From assembly GCA_016717205.1 (NCBI GenBank), contig JADKGC010000001.1:744001-808000 (forward strand): a DNA stretch of 64,000 nucleotides, read 5' to 3'. Every line of letters begins with the position of its first letter. The first letter of the stretch is position 1. Under the pieces are notes generated by a model. The model was not told the DNA's origin. It ran no database searches and saw nothing but the letters and a program-made list of their open reading frames with translations. Below are positions 18,498 through 27,900 of this stretch, piece by piece. The position numbers were made by a program, and so were the translations under genes. Origin of the DNA: Candidatus Flexifilum breve. Lineage in GTDB: Bacteria; Chloroflexota; Anaerolineae; Aggregatilineales; Phototrophicaceae.

Positions 18498-19633
18498 CCG
18501 CGTTGTTCGTCAAGGACAGCTTGATAAAGGTCGAAAAGCTGCTCGGCACAGCTATCCCACGTGGGCAAATTGATCCGGTTTGGGACGTGCGGCTGCGCCA
18601 ACTGCGCGACAACCGCCTGCGCCAACTGTTCCGGCGAAGACGCCAGCGGCACCGCCCGCGCCAGCCCTATCTGCGCGACTTCGCTTAAGCCGCTGGTGTC
18701 CGCCACGAGGATCGAGCAGCCCATCGCGACCGCTTCCATCACCGCGACCGGATGCGCCTCGTACTCACTGAACAGCGTGACCAGTTTCGCGCTCAACAGT
18801 TCGCGCGCCATTCCCGTTCGATCAACTGATGGGACATGCGTTATTTCAACGGCGTGATCGAGCGAATGTCGCCCCACCAGCGCGCGAAGTTCTGCTTCGT
18901 AAGGGCCAACGCCGAGCACTTTTAGACGCACGTTGGGGCGCGTGCGCCTGATATAGGGCAGCGCTTCGATCAGTCGATGATGGCCCTTGTACTTCTCCAG
19001 ACGCCCGACCGACAGGATTGTCTCGGTCGCACCTGCGGACGGTGTGAAATCGATGGGCACGGGTGGCAAGCTCGCGCCATTGTAGACGACGGTGAAACGT
19101 TCCGCCGGCAACTTGAGCCATGACTGAAACTGCCCGGCCTCGAATTTAGATACGCCGATCAGCCGGGCCGCGCCTGCGAACAAGGGGCGCTGTAGGTTGA
19201 CTTGCAGCGGACGAATCAGGTTGCGCAGCCCGGAAGAAGATCCGCCGCTGTGGAAGGTCAGCACGTAGGGCAGCCCTTCCCGCTGCGCTGCCCACATGGC
19301 GAACGGCGGCACGAAGGTGTGATACCCTTGCACATGCACAATGTCGTAGTCGGCGCGGCGGATGTGTGCACGCAGTTCCGGCGCGACATAGTAATCTCGA
19401 TTTTGGGGATAAGCTGGTACGCGCAGAATGCGCACGGCGTCCGCCACCGAGTCACGGGGATGCTGTCCGCTGCGGTCGGTGGTCAGCACGGTGATTGCGG
19501 CGCGCTGCGCCAACCGCCGCGCCACTTCGTAAACGTGCGTTTCGATTCCGCCCATGTCGGGGAAATAGCGCGGCGTCACAAAGAGGATGCGCTGCGTTGT
19601 AGCCGCTGGTATACGTGGGGGATATGTGGTCAT
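18494..19633 (-). CDS. family 4 glycosyltransferase
   Basis: The protein has 379 residues from the ATG at 19633. The longer open frame to 19816 adds an Arg/Cys-rich segment overlapping the upstream gene and is not used. GT-B fold: RYFPDMGGIETHVYEVARRL, DIVHVQGYHTFVPP, ILSVGRLEKYKGHHRLIEAL and the EX7E motif in EYEAHPVAVMEAVAMG. It adds a sugar to the growing repeat unit with retention; donor unknown. It lies 13 bases downstream of the GT2 gene. Confidence 0.88.
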   Translation of the reverse strand: MTTYPPRIPAATTQRILFVTPRYFPDMGGIETHVYEVARRLAQRAAITVLTTDRSGQHPRDSVADAVRILRVPAYPQNRDYYVAPELRAHIRRADYDIVHVQGYHTFVPPFAMWAAQREGLPYVLTFHSGGSSSGLRNLIRPLQVNLQRPLFAGAARLIGVSKFEAGQFQSWLKLPAERFTVVYNGASLPPVPIDFTPSAGATETILSVGRLEKYKGHHRLIEALPYIRRTRPNVRLKVLGVGPYEAELRALVGRHSLDHAVEITHVPSVDRTGMARELLSAKLVTLFSEYEAHPVAVMEAVAMGCSILVADTSGLSEVAQIGLARAVPLASSPEQLAQAVVAQLAQPHVPNRINLPTWDSCAEQLFDLYQAVLDEQRG

Positions 19634-19646
19634 GAAGGCTCCACGA

Positions 19647-20603
19647 TCACGTATCGGGCCGCGGCGGTGCGCCGAGCACCAGCGGATGACGCGTGAAATG
19701 CTGCACGCCATAGGCATAACCTGCGGCTGTAATGAGCAGCCCTGCCGTGATCGCCACCGCCCGACCGACACCGCTGAAGTCGCCTTTGAGCGCGTCAGCG
19801 AGCCCGCGCAGGACACCGCGCGGCAGGGTCTTCAACGTATAGCTGCGTTCCGATGACAAACCGGCATCCGAACCTACGAACTGGCTGATCAAGGCTTTCG
19901 AGAAGCCTTCGGCATAACAGCGTGAGCGGAAGTACCCCCAGTTGGAGCGCGCTGCCGGGACAACATGACGCACGACAATCTGCGGGTCGTAGAGAAGTTG
20001 ACTCTCCGGCAAGGTCTGATGAATGCGGATGCAGAGCTCGGTCTCTTCACACCCAAGCGGGATAGTATCGACGCGCCCGATCCCCTCCCGAAAAACCCCC
20101 GCGGCGGTGAAAACGCCCCGGCGGTACGCCATATTGCAGCCGATCAGGTTGCGGACAGGCGCGGTCTGCGTGGGCATCCCGATATAAGTGCAGCCAACCA
20201 CCCAGTTGAATTCTTCCGGAAACCAGCGCGGGCACTGTGTCACCCACGAGGGCAGAATCGCACCACCGACGCCTACAACCTCCGGATCGGCGAAATGGGT
20301 GAGCATCCGTTCGATCAGACTCGGGTCCGCCACCGCATCTTCATCCATGAAGACGATCATCGCGCCAGCGGCGTGGGCGATCCCCGTGTTGCGCGCACCG
20401 GAGAGACCTTTGGAGTGGCGATTCGGCAGTAGAACGATGCCAGTGAAATGTTCCCGTGCGCGGGCGAACAGCGCGTCATTGTGGTCAATGACGACGATGA
20501 TCTCGTCGGGGCGCCGTGTTTGCTGCTCCAGCGACGCAATTGCCGACAGTAATTCGGCCCAACGTCGCTCGGTATAAGCGCAGACGATGACTGAGACGGC
20601 CAT
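19647..20603 (-). CDS. family 2 glycosyltransferase, first gene of the polysaccharide operon
   Basis: The protein has 318 residues from ATG 20603; the GT-A domain starts right there (VSVIVCAYTERRW). It has the LSGARNTGIAHA segment and MDEDAVADPSLIERML, where the metal site reads DED. A C-terminal hydrophobic segment (AITAGLLITAAGYAYG) may anchor it. The gene is the most upstream of eight leftward genes with overlapping or very close ends, so its promoter should lie in 20604-20800. Confidence 0.85.
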   Translation of the reverse strand: MAVSVIVCAYTERRWAELLSAIASLEQQTRRPDEIIVVIDHNDALFARAREHFTGIVLLPNRHSKGLSGARNTGIAHAAGAMIVFMDEDAVADPSLIERMLTHFADPEVVGVGGAILPSWVTQCPRWFPEEFNWVVGCTYIGMPTQTAPVRNLIGCNMAYRRGVFTAAGVFREGIGRVDTIPLGCEETELCIRIHQTLPESQLLYDPQIVVRHVVPAARSNWGYFRSRCYAEGFSKALISQFVGSDAGLSSERSYTLKTLPRGVLRGLADALKGDFSGVGRAVAITAGLLITAAGYAYGVQHFTRHPLVLGAPPRPDT

Positions 20604-21524
20604 AGGACTTCGCTCAGGGTTGCGCTGAAATTGGGTTTTGTCGCTCACCGTGGGAACTCGTATCGTTCTTGCGGAACAGCCGCGCACAGCGGGTGTCTAC
20701 AGTATTGGTATTGGTCTACATGATTAACTGTATGCGTGTTCCTGTGTAGAAACAATTCAGATGCGCCAGAACTTATCAGCTTTTGGCACTGGTGAACACT
20801 GTGGAGAATTCGCGTGTGAACTAGTCCGCAAGTTTCGTAGGAATGGCAGCACTGTACTCATAATTCGTTGAGGATTCGCACTTGCCGCAGCAAGCCACTT
20901 CCGTAGGATTCGAAGCCAAAATCGTACGGCTACCCGGTGTAAAACATATCACAATTTTAGGTTTCACATAACCGTACTCCCCAAAAGCCCCATCCATCTT
21001 CCTTTCATCCCCTCTCAGTTGCTGCCAAACTGCTAAAATGGCATGTGACATAGCTATGCCATTGGAGCGTGTAAGGGTTCCGCAACTGTGAGTGGTAGAC
21101 GAGACAAGTATGCCTGTTGTCCCGCTTGCCCGGCACACGGTGTGCGGAGGCGCTCTGCGAACGACCTGGCAGTCGTTCGCCGTGCCGCTGTGCGGCAGGC
21201 GGGGGTGCTGGCGGGCATGTGGGCGGATACATCCCCGCCCACCGGACGCACCCCGGCGGGCTGCGTCCGAAAAACCACCCACCGCCCGCATTTTCCCACA
21301 CTCCTGCAATGCAGAACCCCTCAAGCTACCCTCTTGCACTGCAACCGGAGGATTCCAGCCACGACTGGACGATTCCGGTCAGCGCCTCCATGAGATCCCG
21401 CACAATGGTGAGCACCGCAAAGTCGAAAGGATCACCATGTTCAGGCGTCGATTGACCCAAGCAGACCAAATCTTTCACTTTCCCCTGCATTCAAGGTTAG
21501 CTGTAATCGCGGAGTTATCACGGT
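20604..21524. other. 921-bp region without a supported gene
   Basis: It should hold the promoter of the leftward polysaccharide operon. The part at 21080-21300 is GC-rich and open in many frames at once, with no frame looking protein-like. It may be the left flank of the recombinase element that follows. Confidence 0.5.
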
Positions 21525-21767
21525 TTGGAATCACCCAACAAGCCAACACACACAATTCAATATCTGCCACCATCCCGCGAAGCCGTTCACGCCTTCGCGC
21601 AAGCGGTGTGCGCCGCCCTCGCCCAAACCAGAAACGATCCGGCGCTGGAATCCAAGGAAAGCGTCAAGGGGCTGACCCACTTTCTAGAAGTTGTCACGCG
21701 TATTCAGGCGCAGTACTTGTCAGCGACGAACGGGGAGTTGATTGACACTGAAGCTAAATCTGAGTAA
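21525..21767 (+). CDS. small protein of the serine-recombinase element
   Basis: The protein has 80 residues from a TTG start at 21525, with GGAG about 10 bases upstream. The sequence is soluble and helical (REAVHAFAQAVCAALAQT, ESVKGLTHFLEVVTRIQAQYL) with an acidic tail. It is not recognised. It precedes the recombinase gene in the same direction and may be an accessory or regulatory protein of the element. Confidence 0.5.
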   Translation: MESPNKPTHTIQYLPPSREAVHAFAQAVCAALAQTRNDPALESKESVKGLTHFLEVVTRIQAQYLSATNGELIDTEAKSE

Positions 21768-21929
21768 GCTCTGGAGGTGCAAAGCGGACGACGAGGTGCT
21801 GGTAACACCCCGCCGCCCTAGTCGCTGCACTACCGATACTAGCGCACCGACCTCCGACAAACTATACCGCGTCGCGAGGGTCTTGTGCTATCTCGTCTTC
21901 GTGGTCTGAGTTTCGAGGAGACTTCCCTC

Positions 21930-23907
21930 ATGGCACGTCCGAACGTTGTTGAACGCAAAATCGCCCTCTGTTACATCCGCCTGTCCGTCACCAAAGATGC
22001 CAGTGACCTCACCAGTCCGGAACGCCAGCGTGCCAATATCGACGCCGCGTGCCGGAAGTATGGCTGGATCCCCGAATGGTATGAAGACGCCAAAGGCCAC
22101 AAATCCGCCACCAAAGAAGAAAATCGCCCCGCTTGGCAGGCGCTCAAAACCCGGCTCGGCGATCCTGATGTCGCGGCGCTCGTCGTGAATGAGCAGTCCC
22201 GCGCCATGCGCAATGCGTGGCGCGCTATCAAGGTGTTCGAAGAACTCCCCGGACAAGGCGTCGTCCTGCACCTCGCGGCGCTCGACCGCACCATCGACAT
22301 TACCACGCCGGATGGCCGCATGTCCGCCTATATTCAAGCCTTCCTCGACGACATGTATGCCTCGATGCTTCGCGCCGGTCCAAGGACAGCGTCAAATACC
22401 GCAAGGGCAAGGGGATCAGCATCGGCACGCCGCCCTTTGGGACGGTGCGGGACGAGCACGGGTACCTCACGGCCTCGCCATTTGGCGCGTGGCTCCTGCC
22501 CAATGGGGCGTTTAGACCGGGCAAAGACCAGCACCAACCGCCCCATCCGGACGCCACGTGGCGGGGTTACTACGCCTGCGCCGAGCAGATCCTGACGCTG
22601 TATAAAGACAACCAACACGGCTACGGCTGGGTCGCGGACGAACTGAACAAGGCGGGCTGGGCGTTCCGCGACCGCTGGAACCAACCCCAGCGCCGATCAA
22701 CGGCGACGATGTGCGCCGCGTCACGTCCAACTGGCGCGAGTACGCCGGGCTGGTCATGCATGGGCGCGCGAAGGAGCAGATCGCCAACGAGATCGAGAAT
22801 CCGAGCGGAGTACTCTACGACACGGGTCGCGCCGTGTTCAGCCTCGAACTGCTCTACGCGGTCGCCAAAACGCAGGAAGAGCGCAGCGTCACCACCCGAC
22901 CAACCAAATCGGTCAGCCCGGCGCACATCTTCTCCCTCTCGTTCCTGACGTTCTGCGCCCGCTGCGACCAACTGGCACGCGCCGAAGATAACCCCAAGTT
23001 CCGTACCCGAATCACCGGACACAATAAGAAGGGGCAGCTGCGCTACCGTCATTCCGACAGCCACAAATGCGACTGCAAGACCAAGTCAGTCCCGGTGAAT
23101 ACGATTGAAGAGGATTTCGCCCGCCTCATCCACACCCTTGAAGTGCATCCCGACGCCATCGAGTTGATGGCGGAGCTGGCCGTGCAGACACGCTTCGGCG
23201 GCGCGCAGGATAATGATGACCTGCAGGAACAGAAGAAGGTCGCGATTGCCAAACACAAACGCGCCATCAAGAACAACTTCACCCTGTTCCAGAACGGCGA
23301 GATCGACTCGGACGAGTACTATCGCCAGAAGGATTACCACGAGCGCCAAATCGCCTACTGGGAAGCACAGACGACCGACAAGCAAAAGATCGCCCTCGAA
23401 CTCACCACCTGTGTCGAGATGATCAACCGGCTCAAGACGTTCTGGGAGATCACCGACGGTGAAGACCGCCGCTTGCTCGCGCACAGCCTGTTCGATGAGA
23501 TCGTCTATGATTTGGATAAGCGTCAGATTGTGGATTTCACGATGAAGTCGTGGGCGGAGCCGTTCCTCGTTTTGAGGGCGACTCTTTATTTTGATGCCCT
23601 ATCTGAGGAAATGAAAAACCGCTTTAACAGCGGCTTAATGGCTTCAAGTAATGGACTGTTTCATGACCCTAACGGGCTGTCGAGGCATAAATCGCTACAG
23701 CTCAGCCGCATAATCAAAGCTGCCCATCGCTGTCTTCAAACAGTCTATCCTCATCCTTGTACTTACGAAATGCGTTTCGCTACCAAACAAAGGAACGAAT
23801 TGATCGCTCAGAAGTATCAGCATGGTCAAGGGCTTAGTGATATAGCACGTGAATTCGGAATATCTCCTCAGCGCATCTATCAAATCATTCACGACAAAAA
23901 GCATTAG
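21930..23907 (+). pseudogene. large serine recombinase, two frameshifts
   Basis: ATG 21930 follows a GAGGAG ribosome site. The catalytic domain has the nucleophile Ser in CYIRLS, then SPERQRANIDAA and EQSRAMRNAWRA. A recombinase domain (GTPPFGTVRDEHGYL), a zinc-ribbon (CARCD ... CDC), a coiled coil (about 23200-23400) and a C-terminal helix-turn-helix (GLSDIAREFGISPQRIYQII) follow. The frame shifts near 22375 (GCGCC-GG, one C missing) and near 22690 (CCCCA-GCG, one base missing). Adding two bases gives one 659-residue protein of normal size for this family, which integrates and excises mobile elements. It is either inactive or disturbed by assembly errors. No attachment sites or cargo were recognised. 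Confidence 0.85.
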
Positions 23908-24083
23908 TGTGCTCTGAAAAAAGAAACTCACAAGAGCAAGATGTTCCTTAACCTAACTTCTTGCTCCATAGAATAACATTCAACATAACTTCATTTCCCC
24001 AAGTGACTCATTGATTTGTTCGATCACTTGTCACTTTATCAAGGCAGTAAATGCGACACGTCCTTGGCTACGCCATTGGTAGC

Positions 24084-24938
24084 CTAATCCCGAACATGAT
24101 ACTGCTCGATGATTTTCCATTGATTGCCACTCCCGTTAACTCGTTTTATCACACCTAGACGAGTTAACGCAATCAGCGATACCTTGAATTGTTTTTCGGA
24201 AATTGCCTCAAATCCATATCCAGCTCGCTCATCATTTGTGGTTTCGAAAGTGGCGTTTTCTTCGGAAATACGCTCCGGATTATCTCTGCTTGCAACAACA
24301 AACCCCCAAAACACACTAGCATCCTGTTCTGAAAGTTCCTTGGTAGATGCCTCTACAAAGGTGGCCGCCAAAGCAAGGGCAGTAAACATGATTAGATAGG
24401 GGTGGCTACTGTTTAAAACAGCAACTCCAGCTCCTAGAGTGCCCCCAGCAAGTTTCAACAAGTCAACAACACTTAATCTTAAATTACTAAATTTGATGCT
24501 TTTCGCATTGAATCCCCCCGGTGAAATAGAGATAGCTCGGTGGGTTTCGCCTGAATCCACCGGATCGGATTCAGGCGAACTTTGCCATGCTATGTGGCTC
24601 AGCAACTCTAGCAGCGCGTGATCCAACTTCTGACGCTCGAAAGTAGTAGATGGCAAAACATGAACTAGACTGTCATGCAAATTATTGACGATTACGGCTT
24701 GTGCCCGCAACTCTTCGGTGAAACGTTTTTTCGCTTGCTCATGCATCCATAGTATTTGACGAATATCAGCGACGATGAGTTTCCGTGTCTTTGGGTCACT
24801 TTCTTGTTTCAATTGTTGAGCAGAAATTGCCAGTCGCCTTAATACCTCGTCTCTAGCATTTTCTTCTAGCAGAACTGGCAAATCAATCTCGATTCGTTTT
24901 AGGGCAACATAAACATTCAAAGGGTCATTGCTGTCCAT
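24084..24938 (-). CDS. membrane protein next to a CHAT protease, unknown function
   Basis: The protein has 284 residues. ATG 24938 has AGGAG 8 bases upstream; a TTG one codon earlier is less likely. Residues 1-110 are helical and charged. About residues 155-195 form one or two hydrophobic helices (LKLAGGTLGAGVAVL, LIMFTALALAATFVEA). The C-terminal 50 residues look like a small winged-helix (FKVSLIALTRLGVIKRV). The family is not recognised. It starts 37 bp after the CHAT gene in the same direction, so the two form an operon, and it may be a target or partner of the protease. Confidence 0.7.
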   Translation of the reverse strand: MDSNDPLNVYVALKRIEIDLPVLLEENARDEVLRRLAISAQQLKQESDPKTRKLIVADIRQILWMHEQAKKRFTEELRAQAVIVNNLHDSLVHVLPSTTFERQKLDHALLELLSHIAWQSSPESDPVDSGETHRAISISPGGFNAKSIKFSNLRLSVVDLLKLAGGTLGAGVAVLNSSHPYLIMFTALALAATFVEASTKELSEQDASVFWGFVVASRDNPERISEENATFETTNDERAGYGFEAISEKQFKVSLIALTRLGVIKRVNGSGNQWKIIEQYHVRD

Positions 24939-24975
24939 CAAATATTCTCCTGAAGCTCGCCCGTCTCAAGTGTTG

Positions 24976-27900
24976 TTACATTCCAGTCATAATAAAAGCT
25001 GCCCAATTGATAGGGTCTTCATAGGGTTTGTCATTCAAATTAGTCGAATCGGTCAGTTCAAGAAATGCATCCATAGCCTCGTCAGAACTCAATCTGAAAA
25101 AGGATGCGTAATAGTCACCAAGTTCCTTTGCAGTCAACGTACGTAATCGCAATTGCGCTTCACGAAGCGCCGCTGGAGGAGATACGCCTTTTTCGAGGTG
25201 GAGGCGATAGAACTCACCCATGATCAGAGCCGTACTTCTATCTCCAACAACCCATAGACTGCTAATCACGCTGCGTGCTCCCGCTTGGAGGAAAGCGCTC
25301 GAAAGTCCAACGAATTCATCAGGTACGCGACCAAGATTTGAAATGCCTGTTTCACAGGCTGAAAGCGCAACGATCTGAGTGTTGTGCAAATCAAGCTGGT
25401 TCGCAATTTGGGACATCGTTAAACTTTCATTTGCGCCAATAGCAAGTTCGCTAGACGATATCGAACTTAACCAATTGAATGAGGCATGACACGCAAAATG
25501 AAGATAATTAGCATCCCGTGCAAGACTCAGTACGTTCGATACATTGGCGTCACTATCCAACAACAAACGAGCGTTATTCTCGAAATACTCTGCAATGGTC
25601 TCTACTTCTGACTTCACAAATTTGAGCGTTGGTTTTTGAGAATAATGGGAAACTCCCACGATCAAGGCATCACGTTCCATTATGGATTCTCGCCGCCTTT
25701 GCACATCTGCCAGCACAAATGCTGAGGGAGCATACGTCACCTCGAAATAGTCGATAAGATAGTTTCTGTGCCCGGCTTCTAAATGATAAGCAGCGTGTAA
25801 AGGTAGGACACCCAATCCACCAAATGGAAAGAGGATGATCCGTCTCACATTCAGTCCTTTTAGACGCGGGTATACCTCTGCAAAAATGGCATTCCAAACA
25901 GCGGACAATGTTCGATCAAGCGCTTTTTTCCATCGTTCACGGGAGTCTAAGAAGTCATATTCGTTATTGAAGCGATAATCGAGATATCTAACAAGTACAC
26001 CGTTATCTCCATAGAGCCAGTCTTGAACCGCGACTTCAGTCAGTTCCTCGAGAATTAGAACATCATCATGCTCTATGTCTGATTTTCCGTGTGGAACGAG
26101 AAATACATAGCCTCCTTGCTGGGTAAAGAATGGCATCACAAACACTGTTTCGCTTGGAACAATAGAAGCAATCTGCGCTGACGTCATGTTCGTTGCCCCA
26201 TCTGAAGAAAGCACGGGTCGCACTTGGTCCAGTAGTTTCTTCAGTTCTGTACGTACCGATTTCAACTCTTGCGCGAGAACGGTACTAGGACGGCGACGCA
26301 GCGCTCCTTGCGGTAAAGCATATTCTAAGTTCAGTGCTGCGTACTTATTGCGCAACGTCGAAAAATACTCACGTTGCTCGGCGCTCATTCCATCTTCTTC
26401 AACACCTCGCATTGAAAGTGCCTGTGCGATTTCTCGCGCCTTTCCAGTCTCCAACACTTCAATAGCCTCTGAGGCTGCGAAAGCTTGAGCAAGCAGTAAG
26501 CTATCTGTGAGGGTAACAGCAATGTCGGCGCGCATACTCTGGCGACCAGGCTCTGTTGGAGCATAGGTTATGAGCTCCAACCCAGTCTCCAACGCCGTAG
26601 AGTATGCTTCATACGATTCCTGCCACAACTGCTCTTTGAAGTACATCCAACCCAGGCTGCGCTCAGTAACAAAATGCTCGTAAGGAAGCGTGTCTCGCGT
26701 TCGAACTTGAAGAGCTAATTGGAAGCATTGTTCTGCTATTTTGATGTTCTCCGCATGCAGCCCATGGGACAAGGATGAATAACATATACCTAGGTGGTGT
26801 TGAATCTCCGCCCAATCGTGTGGGTAGTTTTCACGTGTTGATACTTCTAGGGCAAGATGGCAATGAGCAACAGCCATAATGTAAGGACCGGCTTCAATAT
26901 TCTCAGAATCTGTTGGGGGCCAGTCTGCCAGAAGAACTGCATAGTTATATTGTGAACCTGCCCATTGAAACGGATATTCTTGTTTTGTGAAAAATGTTAG
27001 GCAGTTCTCGAGATAGCCACGCGCTTGGTCGAAATAAGTCTGACGAAGAACATGCTCACGCGGCCAGAGTCGACCTCTTTCGAGGTATACCCCATACAGA
27101 GAATTTTGAATCTCTGCCCACTTTAATCTCCGCAATTCATATGAAAATTCTGTGAGCGCAGTTTCGTAATGTTGTGCAGCGTATTCCAGATTTGTAGATC
27201 GGTCACCCTCTTGGCGATCCATATAGCACGAGCCTAGAGTCTGATGTGCTAGCGCCCAAGCGTATGGATTGTTCTCGGGTGACAGCACTTCTATGGCATT
27301 TAACGCGTATTCAATCGCGTCCTCCACATTCTGCGCATGACTCTCACGAACGCGCTCTAAATAAGCATGAGCCAAAGCTTGATGAATTAGCCCCCAGAGA
27401 ATCGGTTCTATTTCTCGACGTTTCACGATTTTTAGCGCACCCAAGCCACATTGAATAGAACGTTCAAGATTATCTGCTCTATCTCCTTTTATTCGTATTG
27501 TGTAAAGAGAGCAGAGTACTTCTTGGATACGTGCCCATAGAAAGGGATACTGCTTACGAGTAATCACTTTTTTCGCTTTATGTAGATGAGCGCGTGCCTT
27601 TTCTATCAGCCTCGGATCATCGTAGCGACTGGATTCCAAAGCACCTAGGTTATAATGTATAGTAGCCCAAATGTAAGGGCTCTGATCGAACGTAACTTTC
27701 CCAAGCGCTCGATAATAGTATGTGCTGGCTCGTTTACTGTTTTTGTGATTTGAACCATCAAGAACGCTTAGCGCCTTGTAAGCATTGGCAAGAATAATTA
27801 GAGTTAAAACTTGACCAGCAACATCTTCCAGACTCTTCTTAATGTTGAGGGACTTGCGAGCGTAGTGAAGCCCATATCTTATGTTTACAACTAGCCTCCC

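Noticed and set aside
20821..21339. 172-codon reverse frame
   Set aside because: Cys/Arg/Ser-rich composition, no ribosome site, and other frames are open over the same GC-rich stretch; looks non-coding.
24084..24938. Bacterial gasdermin
   Set aside because: No N-terminal lipidated Cys region or gasdermin-like beta core; it has membrane helices near the centre and a winged-helix-like end.
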